Of a DNA stretch of 64,000 bases, positions 18,305 to 27,445 are shown in pieces. This DNA comes from an uncultured Luminiphilus sp. Lineage in GTDB: Bacteria > Pseudomonadota > Gammaproteobacteria > Pseudomonadales > Halieaceae. The notes beneath the pieces were generated by a model, which did not search any database, had not been told where the DNA came from, and saw nothing but the letters and a program-made list of their open reading frames with translations. How positions within the stretch are numbered: position 1 is the stretch's first letter; every line of letters begins with the position of its first letter. The stretch spans positions 124,001-188,000 of the forward strand of contig CALSMP010000006.1 in NCBI GenBank assembly GCA_943787485.1. The letters are read 5' to 3'. A program made the translations under genes and the position numbers.

Positions 18305-18406
18305 AGACAATAACACTAAAAAAACGCAAAATTAGGGGTAATTTGGTGAAAAAAGCCCGTACTAAGCCGTTACACTGCGTGCTTTGCCTATTGGGAGAAG
18401 CCCGCC

Positions 18407-20095
18407 ATGAGCCCTGCAAACAGTCACGGTGCTTTCAGCCATGCCAAGTACCGGCCTTTTACCCCCGTTCAGAAGTCGGACCGTCGATGGCCCGATCGCG
18501 TCATTGAAAAAGCGCCCCATTGGTGCTCGGTTGACTTGCGTGATGGAAATCAGGCGCTGGTAGAGCCTATGAATGCTGCCCAGAAGTTGCGGCTTTGGGA
18601 GCAGCTCGTCGCCGTGGGTTTTAAAACCATCGAGGTGGGATTCCCCTCCGCCTCGAGTCACGACTTTGATTTTCTTCGAAAACTGATCGAGGAGGAGCGA
18701 ATACCTGACGATGTTACCGTTCAGGTACTGGTGCAGGCGCGCGCCGAACTCATTACTAAAACCTTTGAAGCGCTGCGGGGCGTCAAAAAGGCGGTTGTTC
18801 ATTTTTATAACTCAACGTCTACGGTTCAACGCCGCGATGTGTTCAAACTCGATCGTCAGGGCATCATTGATATCGCGGTAGCGGGCGCCAAACTCGTCAG
18901 AGCGGAGGCCGCCCGCTATCCAGACACAGCATGGACCTTTGAATACAGCCCGGAGAGTTTTACTGGCACCGAGCTCGATTTTGCGGTGGAGATCTGCAAT
19001 GCGGTGAATGAAGTGCTTGAGCCCACCCCTGATGCCCCGGTGATTATCAACCTGCCCGCCACGGTGGAGATGAGCACGCCGAATATTTATGCCGATCAGA
19101 TTGAGTGGTTTTGCGATCACGTTGCCCGACGTGAGGCACTGCTTATTTCGCTCCATACTCACAATGATCGCGGCTGTGCTGTGGCTGCCGGCGAGCTTGG
19201 CGTGATGGCTGGGGCCGACCGGGTAGAAGGAACGCTGATGGGCAACGGCGAGCGAACTGGCAATATGGATATCGTGACCATGGCCATGAATCTTTATAGC
19301 CAGGGCATCGACCCCATGCTTAATTTTGAACACATGGACGAGCTCATTGCCGTGGTCAGGGAGTGCACCCAGATTCCTGTCCACCCGCGACATCCCTATG
19401 CGGGCGACCTGGTGTTTACCGCATTCTCGGGCAGCCATCAGGATGCCATCAACAAATGCCTCTCGCTGCGTGCGCCAGCTGACCCGTGGGATGTGGCCTA
19501 CCTGCCTATCGACCCGCGTGATATTGGTCGAACCTATCAGGAGGTTATTCGCATCAATAGTCAGTCGGGAAAAGGGGGCGTGGCGTACGTCTTGCAGCGC
19601 GATTACGGCTATGAATTACCGCGATGGCTGCAAGTGGATTTTAGTCAAGCGGTCCAGCAGCTAGCCGAGCAAAGTGAGTCCGAAGTGGCGTCCGAAGATA
19701 TCCATCGCTTATTCGAAGCTACGTATTTGCGTGCAGGCGCTGGGTGGGAGCTGGGGCGTTATCAGCTGGCGCGGAACGAGGGAGAGGATGCGCTGACAGC
19801 CACGCTGAAAACGCCTTCAGGTGAGACCAACTTGTCGGGACGGGGCAACGGCGTCATCGACGCCTTCGTAAACGGCCTCGAAGCACATTTTGGTCGTCGA
19901 ATTGTGGTCGTTGAGTACAGCGAGCACACGCTGGGCCAGAGCGCGGACGCTGAGGCTGTATGCTATGTACAACTCAATGTTGATGGCGAGCGCCCCTGTG
20001 GCGTGGGCCGCAGCCATGACATTGTCCAAGCAACTGTGAATGGCATTTTGTCAGCGCTGGTGGCCATTGATATGGATGCGTCGGCAGCAGCGTGA
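18407..20095 (+). CDS. leuA: 2-isopropylmalate synthase
   Basis: LeuA condenses acetyl-CoA with 2-oxoisovalerate, the first committed step of leucine synthesis. The 562-residue protein is the form seen in Pseudomonas and actinobacteria, starting with KYRPFTPV. The TIM barrel has WCSVDLRDGNQALVEPM, GFPSASSHDFDF, HTHNDRGCAVAAGELG and the GNGERTGNMD loop; the C-terminal ~130 residues form the LeuA allosteric domain, which senses leucine. The ATG follows a TGGGAGAAG site. It is transcribed away from the Lrp-type regulator. ilvD and ilvE elsewhere in the window supply the same branched-chain pathway. Confidence 0.97.
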   Translation: MSPANSHGAFSHAKYRPFTPVQKSDRRWPDRVIEKAPHWCSVDLRDGNQALVEPMNAAQKLRLWEQLVAVGFKTIEVGFPSASSHDFDFLRKLIEEERIPDDVTVQVLVQARAELITKTFEALRGVKKAVVHFYNSTSTVQRRDVFKLDRQGIIDIAVAGAKLVRAEAARYPDTAWTFEYSPESFTGTELDFAVEICNAVNEVLEPTPDAPVIINLPATVEMSTPNIYADQIEWFCDHVARREALLISLHTHNDRGCAVAAGELGVMAGADRVEGTLMGNGERTGNMDIVTMAMNLYSQGIDPMLNFEHMDELIAVVRECTQIPVHPRHPYAGDLVFTAFSGSHQDAINKCLSLRAPADPWDVAYLPIDPRDIGRTYQEVIRINSQSGKGGVAYVLQRDYGYELPRWLQVDFSQAVQQLAEQSESEVASEDIHRLFEATYLRAGAGWELGRYQLARNEGEDALTATLKTPSGETNLSGRGNGVIDAFVNGLEAHFGRRIVVVEYSEHTLGQSADAEAVCYVQLNVDGERPCGVGRSHDIVQATVNGILSALVAIDMDASAAA

Positions 20096-20201
20096 TGTTG
20101 GTGTCCGCCAGCAGCCCCAGACAGTGCTGATAGAGCAGTGGCGGCGGTTGCCAGCTGTGTCACAATAGCTTTGCCCTAAAAACAACTTCAGGTGTCGAGC
20201 A

Positions 20202-21341
20202 ATGGCCGCAGAAGACCCTTTAAAGCGGCAAGAAAGCGAACCGGGTGGTTTCTCCTGGGCCGCTGTTCGCAGAGATCTTTTTCAATCGACGCTGGTTGCG
20301 CCCTATGACGAGGACCCCGGAGATATAGAATTCTCCAGAAGGTTAACGATCTATCGCTTAATGCAGTTGGTGATGCTTGCCGCTTTGGTCGTCGTCATCA
20401 TCGACTCGAGCAGCGTGTTGCCGGATGCCTTTTCGCTGTTAGCATCCGCTGTTGCGGCAGCACTTTTGGTGGTTGCGACCAGCCTCTGGGTTTTCAGGCG
20501 CGGAACGTTTTTGTTGCCTCCGATCATCCCACTGCTCGCAACTCTTGGGGTTATTCTTTGGTCGATAGCCAGCGGTAACGCACAACACTATTTTTGGTTA
20601 TTCCCACTGATGGTTGCTTTGGCTGGGTTGCTGTCTACGACTATCGCGGTGGCACTTGGCTTGGTTGTTATCGCTTCTTTAATCGTGATGCAGCGAGCGG
20701 ATATGCACCCGTGGTCCGTTGTGAATGATTTGATTCTCGTGATAACCCTCGTACTCGTGATTGGCGTGATGCGACTGGTGGCTCGGCAGTCCAAGGAACT
20801 TGCCGATCTTGCCTTAACGGATCCATTGACTGGCGCTTACAATCGACGATATCTCATGCCACAAGCGCAGCGAAATTTAGCGGACTACCAGCGCTATATG
20901 AGACTTTCCTCTTTGCTGCTTATTGATCTCGATCATTTTAAATCCATTAACGATGATTACGGTCACGCTACCGGTGATCGAGTATTGCAGGGCGTCGTGA
21001 AGCTTATCAGTGACCGTATTCGCGGTGTCGATATGCTGTTTCGCCTTGGGGGAGAGGAGTTTGTGGTCTTACTCACAGAAGTGGCTTCCCCGTCAGCGGT
21101 AAAAGTGGCTGAGGAGCTAAGAAAGATGATTAAGGCGTTGGAACTTCTGCCCGACCGGTCGGTGACGGTGAGTATTGGTGTGTGCGACGTGTCCCAGACT
21201 GCGTCACCTACCGATTGGCTGGGGCTGGTAGACTCGGCGATGTACCGTGCAAAACAAAAAGGGCGTGATCGAGTTGAAGCTATTCAATCCTCCAAGGGTG
21301 CTGTAGCCGGTGAATTGGTTAATATCACGGCCTGGCGCTAG
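20202..21341 (+). CDS. membrane-bound diguanylate cyclase (GGDEF)
   Basis: The protein makes cyclic di-GMP from two GTP. The first ~200 of 379 residues hold about five to six membrane helices starting near residue 45, with no recognised sensor domain. The C-terminal GGDEF domain has DPLTGAYNRRYL, LLLIDLDHFKSINDDYGH and the active-site motif GGEEF. The sequence RGVD lies five residues before GGEEF, which is the RxxD inhibitory site, so product feedback is expected. Its last 32 nt overlap the downstream lipoprotein gene, suggesting coupled expression. Confidence 0.93.
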   Translation: MAAEDPLKRQESEPGGFSWAAVRRDLFQSTLVAPYDEDPGDIEFSRRLTIYRLMQLVMLAALVVVIIDSSSVLPDAFSLLASAVAAALLVVATSLWVFRRGTFLLPPIIPLLATLGVILWSIASGNAQHYFWLFPLMVALAGLLSTTIAVALGLVVIASLIVMQRADMHPWSVVNDLILVITLVLVIGVMRLVARQSKELADLALTDPLTGAYNRRYLMPQAQRNLADYQRYMRLSSLLLIDLDHFKSINDDYGHATGDRVLQGVVKLISDRIRGVDMLFRLGGEEFVVLLTEVASPSAVKVAEELRKMIKALELLPDRSVTVSIGVCDVSQTASPTDWLGLVDSAMYRAKQKGRDRVEAIQSSKGAVAGELVNITAWR

Positions 21342-22200
21342 CCGATGGCTGCTGTTGGGTTTGTTGCTGATTCAGGTTGGCTGTTCAAGTACGACGTTCC
21401 TCTACAATCGACTGGATACGCTCATCGGTTGGTACCTAAGCGACTACGTGACACTCAGTCGCGAGCAACGCAAGGATTTTGATGGCCGTGTCAACGAGCT
21501 CCTTGACTGGCATCGCGCTGAAGAATTACCCCGGTATGTTGTTTGGCTAACCGCGTTTGAGGCCAGTCTCGAGGATGGTCTGTCAGAGAGTGAGCTCGAT
21601 CATTTACTCGACCAGGTTGAGGCAGCTGCAGATCGTTTGCAGGAGCGTGTCCTTAATTTGCTGCTCGACTTTGGTACGACCTTGTCAGCCGAGCAACGTC
21701 TGGAGTTTGTGCAAACGCTCCAGTCAGACCAGGCCAATCTGGAAGAAAAATACCTAAACCGGTCAGACGAGGAATACATAGGAGCCATCGAGAAGCAGTT
21801 TCAGAAAAATCTCGGTCGCTTCTTGGGGAGTTTATCTGAAGCACAAAAAAACACGATCCGCACGGGCAGCGAAACCTACATTAGGCTCGACTTTTTATGG
21901 GTTGAAGACCGAGCGCGCTGGGTTGCCCAGCTTGATGCGCTCCTGAGAATTGATGACCCGGCTTGGCCGGAGCAAGCGCGAAAGATTTATCAACTGCGTC
22001 GCGCCAATCGCGGGTCTGACTACGAACAGGCGTTTGCTCACAACACGGATGTGTCACGACAGCTGGTACGCGCGGTCATTAATCAGCGCACACCAAAGCA
22101 GGACCGAAGACTTCGGCGAGAGATACATCAGTATCGCGCCGATTTCGAGGATCTTATTTCCCGCGGAGAGCCCCTCAGTCGAGAAGCGTTAGGTCTCTGA
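21310..22200 (+). CDS. DUF6279 family lipoprotein
   Basis: A 296-residue protein with a short signal peptide and lipobox VGCSS (Cys at residue 25), so probably an outer-membrane or periplasmic lipoprotein. The rest is almost entirely charged alpha-helix ([20 protein letters not shown] and many Glu/Arg heptads). I recognise the [18 protein letters not shown] opening as the DUF6279 family; its function is unknown. The start is GTG 21310, inside the end of the diguanylate cyclase gene; no ATG is in frame nearby. It converges on ilvD with a 26-nt overlap of coding ends. Confidence 0.83.
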   Translation: MNWLISRPGASRWLLLGLLLIQVGCSSTTFLYNRLDTLIGWYLSDYVTLSREQRKDFDGRVNELLDWHRAEELPRYVVWLTAFEASLEDGLSESELDHLLDQVEAAADRLQERVLNLLLDFGTTLSAEQRLEFVQTLQSDQANLEEKYLNRSDEEYIGAIEKQFQKNLGRFLGSLSEAQKNTIRTGSETYIRLDFLWVEDRARWVAQLDALLRIDDPAWPEQARKIYQLRRANRGSDYEQAFAHNTDVSRQLVRAVINQRTPKQDRRLRREIHQYRADFEDLISRGEPLSREALGL

Positions 22201-24016
22201 CGGCGCCTTTATCGGCGCTGGTCACCATTTTGGCGTAGACCTTCAGTGCGGGACTTACCTGACGTGGCCGTGTTTTCGCCGGTTGCCAGGGCTTTTCGGC
22301 ATGATCCATGGCCTCGCGACGTGCTGCTAATTCTGCGTCATCAAGATCCACATTAATGCGGCGGTTCGGGATGTCGATGGAGATAGGGTCGCCTTGTTGT
22401 ACCAGTGCTATAGCTCCGCCGGCCGCGGCTTCAGGCGAAACGTGCCCGATGGATAGGCCGGATGTGCCTCCCGAGAAGCGCCCATCGGTGATCAATGCGC
22501 AGGCTTTTCCCAGCCCCTTCGATTTCAGGTAGCTCGTTGGGTAAAGCATTTCCTGCATCCCGGGGCCTCCTCGAGGGCCCTCATAGCGAACGATAACGAC
22601 GTCACCCGGGCTGACTCGATCCTCTAGAATGTCGGCAACAGCATCTTCCTGACTCTCGCAAATATGGGCCGGACCGGTGAAGGTTAAGTTGTCGTCATCG
22701 ACGCCGGCGGTCTTCACAACGCATCCATCCTCGGCGATGTTGCCAAAAAGAACGGCAAGCCCCCCCTCCAGAGAATAGGCATGCTCAAGTGCGCGAATAC
22801 AACCACCCTCGCGATCAAGATCTAGGCTGGGCCAACGGGTGTCCTGACTAAACGCCGTTTGGGTCGGTATACCGGCGGGTCCGGCAGAGTACATTTTTTT
22901 CACGGCCTCACTTTGCGTTGTCGCGATATCCCATTCGGCTAGCGCCTCAGCCATTGTGTCGCTGTGAACCGTGTGGGTCGCGGTATTTATGAGCCCTGCC
23001 CGATTTAATTCACCCAGAATTGCCATAACACCGCCCGCGCGATGAACGTCTTCCATATGATACAGCTGGGTGCTTGGCGCCACTTTGCAGAGCTGAGGAA
23101 TACCGCGACTCAGCGAGTCGATATCCGCCATGGAAAACGCCACTTCGGCCTCCTGCGCGGCGGCAAGAAGGTGGAGAATGGTATTGGTTGAGCCGCCCAT
23201 GGCGATATCGAGCGCCATGGCATTCTCAAAAGCGGTGCGATTGGCGATGTTCCTTGGGAGCACCGAGGCATCATCTTTGTCGTAGTAGCGCTTGGCGAGC
23301 TCAACAATACGCTGACCGGCCCTACGGAACAGCGCTTCTCTGTCAGCATGAGTGGCGAGCAGCGAGCCATTGCCTGGCAGGCTCAATCCAAGTGCTTCCG
23401 TCAGGCAGTTCATAGAGTTGGCGGTGAACATGCCAGAACAGGAGCCACAGGTAGGGCACGCTGAGCGTTCGTACTCCTCCACGGTGGCATCGTCCACCGA
23501 GCTGTCTGCCGCGATGACCATCGCATCTACCAGATCCAGCTTGGTCTCGGAAAGCTTGGTCTTGCCGGCTTCCATGGGGCCCCCTGATACAAAGATGCAG
23601 GGTATGTTCAAGCGCATTGCCGCGTTGAGCATGCCGGGAGTGATTTTGTCGCAGTTTGAAATACAAACCATGGCATCTGCACAGTGTGCGTTCACCATAT
23701 ATTCAACTGAGTCAGAAATGATGTCCCGGGAGGGCAAGCTGTAGAGCATGCCATCATGGCCCATGGCAATACCGTCATCCACAGCGATCGTGTTGAACTC
23801 TTTGGCCACGCCGCCGGCCGCCTCAATTTCTCTTGCGACTAGTTGCCCTAGGTCTTTTAGGTGGACATGCCCGGGAACAAACTGGGTGAACGAATTAACG
23901 ACGGCGATGATAGGCTTATTGAAATCGCCGTCTGTCATGCCCGTAGCCCGCCAAAGTGCGCGGGCGCCTGCTTGGTTGCGGCCGGCGGTTGAGGTTTTTG
24001 AACGATACTGTGGCAT
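22175..24016 (-). CDS. ilvD: dihydroxy-acid dehydratase
   Basis: IlvD dehydrates dihydroxy-acids to the 2-keto acid precursors of valine, isoleucine and leucine. With the ATG at 24016 (behind GAGAG) it has 613 residues, as in E. coli (616); an upstream in-frame start at 24076 adds 20 atypical residues. Iron-sulfur cysteines are seen in [11 protein letters not shown] and [28 protein letters not shown], the [10 protein letters not shown] segment and the C-terminal GHVSPEAA region are also diagnostic. It is followed downstream by the converging DUF6279 gene. Confidence 0.97.
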   Translation of the reverse strand: MPQYRSKTSTAGRNQAGARALWRATGMTDGDFNKPIIAVVNSFTQFVPGHVHLKDLGQLVAREIEAAGGVAKEFNTIAVDDGIAMGHDGMLYSLPSRDIISDSVEYMVNAHCADAMVCISNCDKITPGMLNAAMRLNIPCIFVSGGPMEAGKTKLSETKLDLVDAMVIAADSSVDDATVEEYERSACPTCGSCSGMFTANSMNCLTEALGLSLPGNGSLLATHADREALFRRAGQRIVELAKRYYDKDDASVLPRNIANRTAFENAMALDIAMGGSTNTILHLLAAAQEAEVAFSMADIDSLSRGIPQLCKVAPSTQLYHMEDVHRAGGVMAILGELNRAGLINTATHTVHSDTMAEALAEWDIATTQSEAVKKMYSAGPAGIPTQTAFSQDTRWPSLDLDREGGCIRALEHAYSLEGGLAVLFGNIAEDGCVVKTAGVDDDNLTFTGPAHICESQEDAVADILEDRVSPGDVVIVRYEGPRGGPGMQEMLYPTSYLKSKGLGKACALITDGRFSGGTSGLSIGHVSPEAAAGGAIALVQQGDPISIDIPNRRINVDLDDAELAARREAMDHAEKPWQPAKTRPRQVSPALKVYAKMVTSADKGAVRDLTLLD

Positions 24017-24130
24017 GACAATCTCTCGGAGCGAGTGTTTCGATGAGGGGTTTTTTCGTGGGCGAGAGTTTACCACTCTCGGTCCTTGCAGGGCGCAGTC
24101 CTCCCACCGGTTTTGCCGATAAGTAGTCCG

Positions 24131-25435
24131 TTAGCCAATCTGGCGGATCAACGCCTTTGAGTTTCGCTGCAGATTGTAGAGCGCCCGGCGCTCTGTGGGT
24201 AGCTGATCGAGGCTGGTCTCGCTGAATCCCTGCTCCAGAAACCAGTGCGTGCTTTGGGTGGTCAGGACAAACAGGGATTGGACGCTCAAGCTTCTCGCTT
24301 CCTCTTCGAGCAGTGATAGCAAGTGCTGGCCTCGCCCACCGCCTCGATAATCTTCGTGTGTCGCCACACAGGCAATCTCCGCTGTGTTTGAGTCACGAAA
24401 CGGGTAGAGTGCCGCGCAGGCAATAATCCGCCCGTCCCGCTCGAGCACGCGAAAATTATCGATCTCCCGCTCTAAGCGCTCTCGTGAACGGCGCACCAGA
24501 ATGCCTTGATCCTCCAGCGGCCGAATCAGATCTAAGACACCGGCGATATCGTCGGCGTGGGCCCGCCGGACCTGCTCGTAAACGTCTTGGCTGATCAACG
24601 TGCCCCCGCCATCATGGGTAAACAGTTCTTCTATCAGCGCACCGTTGCGCTCATAACTGATGATATGCGCACGATGAACGCCCTGGTCACAGGCTCGACA
24701 GGCGGCGTCCCGATGCTCTTTTTGGACGGGATCGTCCAGCAGCGTCTGCCGGGCATCCTCGACCGTCAGCTGGCGCATAAGCTCGCCTGCTTTGTCCAGC
24801 AGGCCAGCCGCTTTGTCCATAATAATAAGCTTGTCTGCTCCCAGCGCTATCGCTGCGGCAGTGGCCAGCTCGTTGGCACCTATGTTGAACACCTCGCCGG
24901 TGAGCGAAAAGCCGAGAGGCGATAACAGCAAAATACCCTCGTTGTCTAAGACCCCCGACATACCTACTGCGTCCAGTCGGCGAACCGCACCAGTGAACTG
25001 GAAATCGACGCCGTCGACAATTCCTAGGGGTCGCGCGGTGACAAAGTTTCCGCTGACGACGCGCAGCTTGGAGCCATGCATGGGTGAGTCTGGAAGGCCG
25101 GTGGAAAGCTGACTCTCGAGTTGGAGTCGCTGACTCGCGACGACATCACGTACGACACCCAGTACCTCTTCGGTCGTAACTCGCACCCCGCGGTGGAGCG
25201 TGCCCTCAATACCAAGAGCGTCTAGCGCAAGCTCGATTTCGCCGCGGGTTGCATGCACCAGCACTAACTTAACCCCAAGCAGGTGCAACAGGGCGAGGTC
25301 GTGAATCAGATGGGGGAAGGAAGGGCTGTCGAGGGCGCCACTGCCCAAATGAATTACAAAGGTACGCCCCCGGTGAGACCGGATGTAGGGACTGGTATGT
25401 CGAAACCAGTCGATGTGATCGAGGGATGTGGGCAC
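24131..25435 (-). CDS. argA: amino-acid N-acetyltransferase (N-acetylglutamate synthase)
   Basis: ArgA acetylates glutamate with acetyl-CoA to start arginine synthesis. The 434-residue protein is the classical two-domain form: an N-terminal amino acid kinase-like domain (FVIHLGSGALDSPSFPHLIH, then KLVLVHATRGEIE and the NIGANELATAAAIALGADKL stretch) which binds arginine as inhibitor, and a C-terminal GNAT domain with ACVATHEDYRGGGRGQHLL. It lies on the same strand as ilvD with a 114-nt gap. It is divergent from the GspE-type ATPase gene. Confidence 0.96.
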   Translation of the reverse strand: MPTSLDHIDWFRHTSPYIRSHRGRTFVIHLGSGALDSPSFPHLIHDLALLHLLGVKLVLVHATRGEIELALDALGIEGTLHRGVRVTTEEVLGVVRDVVASQRLQLESQLSTGLPDSPMHGSKLRVVSGNFVTARPLGIVDGVDFQFTGAVRRLDAVGMSGVLDNEGILLLSPLGFSLTGEVFNIGANELATAAAIALGADKLIIMDKAAGLLDKAGELMRQLTVEDARQTLLDDPVQKEHRDAACRACDQGVHRAHIISYERNGALIEELFTHDGGGTLISQDVYEQVRRAHADDIAGVLDLIRPLEDQGILVRRSRERLEREIDNFRVLERDGRIIACAALYPFRDSNTAEIACVATHEDYRGGGRGQHLLSLLEEEARSLSVQSLFVLTTQSTHWFLEQGFSETSLDQLPTERRALYNLQRNSKALIRQIG

Positions 25436-25678
25436 GACGTTAGGCTCGAAAAATACGCTTGCAACAGATGGTGTTCAGGAAAAAGCCGCCTAGCCTAACG
25501 GAAAAGGGATCAATAAGTCTCGGCAATTGTTGGCTTAGAGATGGGGCCCCACAGCCGTCGGTGAGCAGCTTGGGGTCAGGCTCGACCCTCAAAAAAGAAC
25601 GGGTGATGGCGAGAACCGGCTCGGTGGAGACAAGTGATAAATCGGTGACAAGCGGCCCATAGTCCGTAAACTGCAGCC
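25436..25678. other. divergent intergenic region argA / GspE-type ATPase
   Basis: This gap of 243 nt must carry promoters for both directions. I see no clear consensus promoter, ARG box or terminator in it. Short in-frame stretches exist but none has a ribosome-binding site or recognisable protein. Confidence 0.3.
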
Positions 25679-27442
25679 ATGGACACAGCGTTAACACTCC
25701 CGGCAGAAACCCGGCTCGACGTCACGGCACTCACCGAGGCGCTGGTCCGCCATGACCGGTTGTCGGCCAAGGATCTATTGCGCCTGCGTGGAATGCGTCA
25801 AACCACAATCCATCCCTTGGTGCTCATTGCTGAGCAAAAGCTTGCGGATCCCTCGCTCGGCGGTACCTTGTGGGATATGCCGTCTTTGCTGCAGTTTCTT
25901 TCCGAGCAGACCAACCAGCCAGTTGTCGAAATTGACCCACTCAAAGTGGATGTTAAAGCCGTTGCCGAGGTGATGTCAGAAGCCTTCGCAGAGCGGCATC
26001 GTATTCTCGCGGTAGCAGTCTCGGGTGACGAGGTCACAATCGCTAGCGCGGAACCCTGGGTTGCAGCATGGGAGAAAGATCTCGAGCATGTTATCCGGAG
26101 ACCCATCAAACGGGTTTTGGCAGATCCCCGTGACATCAGTCGGTATACCCGGGAATTCTATGCTATGGCGCGCTCGGTCGAGGGCGCTCTGCACCGCTCT
26201 CAGGGCGGAAGTGATTTATCGAATCTCGAGGCCATGGTCCAGCTCGGCGGCGGTGAGCCCGATGCTAACGATCAACATATTGTTCGGGTTGTCGATTGGC
26301 TGCTGCAGTACGCTTTTGAACAGCGGGCCAGCGATATCCATGTCGAGCCTCGGCGCGATGTGGGGAATGTCCGTTTCCGCATCGATGGCGTGTTACACAA
26401 GGTTTACGAGCTGCCGAGCGCGGTGGCGGCGGCTGTCACAAGCCGGTTAAAGATTTTGGCCAGATTGGACGTGGCGGAAAAGCGCAGGCCTCAGGATGGT
26501 CGATTGAAAACCCGTTCACCCGCAGGCGATGAAATTGAGCTACGGCTGTCAACGCTTCCCACGGCATTTGGTGAGAAGCTGGTGATGCGAATTTTTGATC
26601 CTGAAGTGCTGATGAAATCATTTGCTGATCTCGGCCTGCGTGGTGACGACGACATGCGGTGGCAGGGCATGATTGCTCAGGGTACCGGTATTGTGCTGGT
26701 CACTGGGCCCACCGGGTCGGGCAAAACAACGACGCTCTATTCCACGTTGCGCCAGCTGGCGACCCCTGACGTAAATGTCTGCACTATTGAGGACCCGATT
26801 GAAATGATGGAGCCCTCTTTCAATCAAATGCAGGTCAATCAAACAATTGATTTGGATTTTGCGACGGGGGTGCGTGCGCTGATGCGGCAGGACCCAGATA
26901 TCATTATGGTTGGGGAGATTCGTGACCTTGAAACCGCGAACATGGCTATTCAGGCGGCGCTGACGGGACACTTAGTTCTAAGCACCCTACACACCAACGA
27001 TTCTCCCGGTGCTATATCGCGGCTCATTGAACTGGGTGTGCCCCCCTTTTTACTGCGTGCGACGGTACGCGGTGTCATGTCCCAGCGATTGGTTCGCAGG
27101 CTGTGTGAGTCTTGTAAACAGCCTGAGCCGGTCGACGCCGCTATTTGGTCTTCCTTGGTAGATGCCGAGGCAACGCCACCACCCGCTAACAGTTACCGCC
27201 CCATTGGGTGTAAGCAGTGTCGAGATACCGGTTATCGCGGTCGTGAAGGCGTTTACGAAGTGTTAGTCGCGGATGAGGCGGTGCAATCTCACATCGTCAA
27301 CAACCACAACATGGGCGATCTCCGAGAGGCGGCCAGGCAAGGTGGCATGGTTCCGCTTCGGACCGCTGGCGCAGAGAAAGTGGCTCGAGGCGAAACGACC
27401 ATCGAAGAGGTCCTGCGAGTAACCCCCGCCCTTGAGGACTGA
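25679..27442 (+). CDS. GspE/PilB-type secretion or pilus ATPase
   Basis: A 587-residue hexameric ATPase of the type II secretion/type IV pilus assembly superfamily. The N-terminal ~170 residues resemble a T2SSE_N-type domain. The core has the RASDIHVEP segment, Walker A GPTGSGKTTT, the Asp box TIEDPIEMM, Walker B QDPDIIMVGEIRD and the His box STLHTNDSPGAISRL. A zinc site is formed by CESCKQ and CKQC about 50 residues apart. No gsp or pil partner genes lie nearby; glnE follows 3 nt after its stop. It could energise a pilus or secretion machine encoded elsewhere, but which one is not readable. Confidence 0.9.
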   Translation: MDTALTLPAETRLDVTALTEALVRHDRLSAKDLLRLRGMRQTTIHPLVLIAEQKLADPSLGGTLWDMPSLLQFLSEQTNQPVVEIDPLKVDVKAVAEVMSEAFAERHRILAVAVSGDEVTIASAEPWVAAWEKDLEHVIRRPIKRVLADPRDISRYTREFYAMARSVEGALHRSQGGSDLSNLEAMVQLGGGEPDANDQHIVRVVDWLLQYAFEQRASDIHVEPRRDVGNVRFRIDGVLHKVYELPSAVAAAVTSRLKILARLDVAEKRRPQDGRLKTRSPAGDEIELRLSTLPTAFGEKLVMRIFDPEVLMKSFADLGLRGDDDMRWQGMIAQGTGIVLVTGPTGSGKTTTLYSTLRQLATPDVNVCTIEDPIEMMEPSFNQMQVNQTIDLDFATGVRALMRQDPDIIMVGEIRDLETANMAIQAALTGHLVLSTLHTNDSPGAISRLIELGVPPFLLRATVRGVMSQRLVRRLCESCKQPEPVDAAIWSSLVDAEATPPPANSYRPIGCKQCRDTGYRGREGVYEVLVADEAVQSHIVNNHNMGDLREAARQGGMVPLRTAGAEKVARGETTIEEVLRVTPALED

Positions 27443-27445
27443 CTA

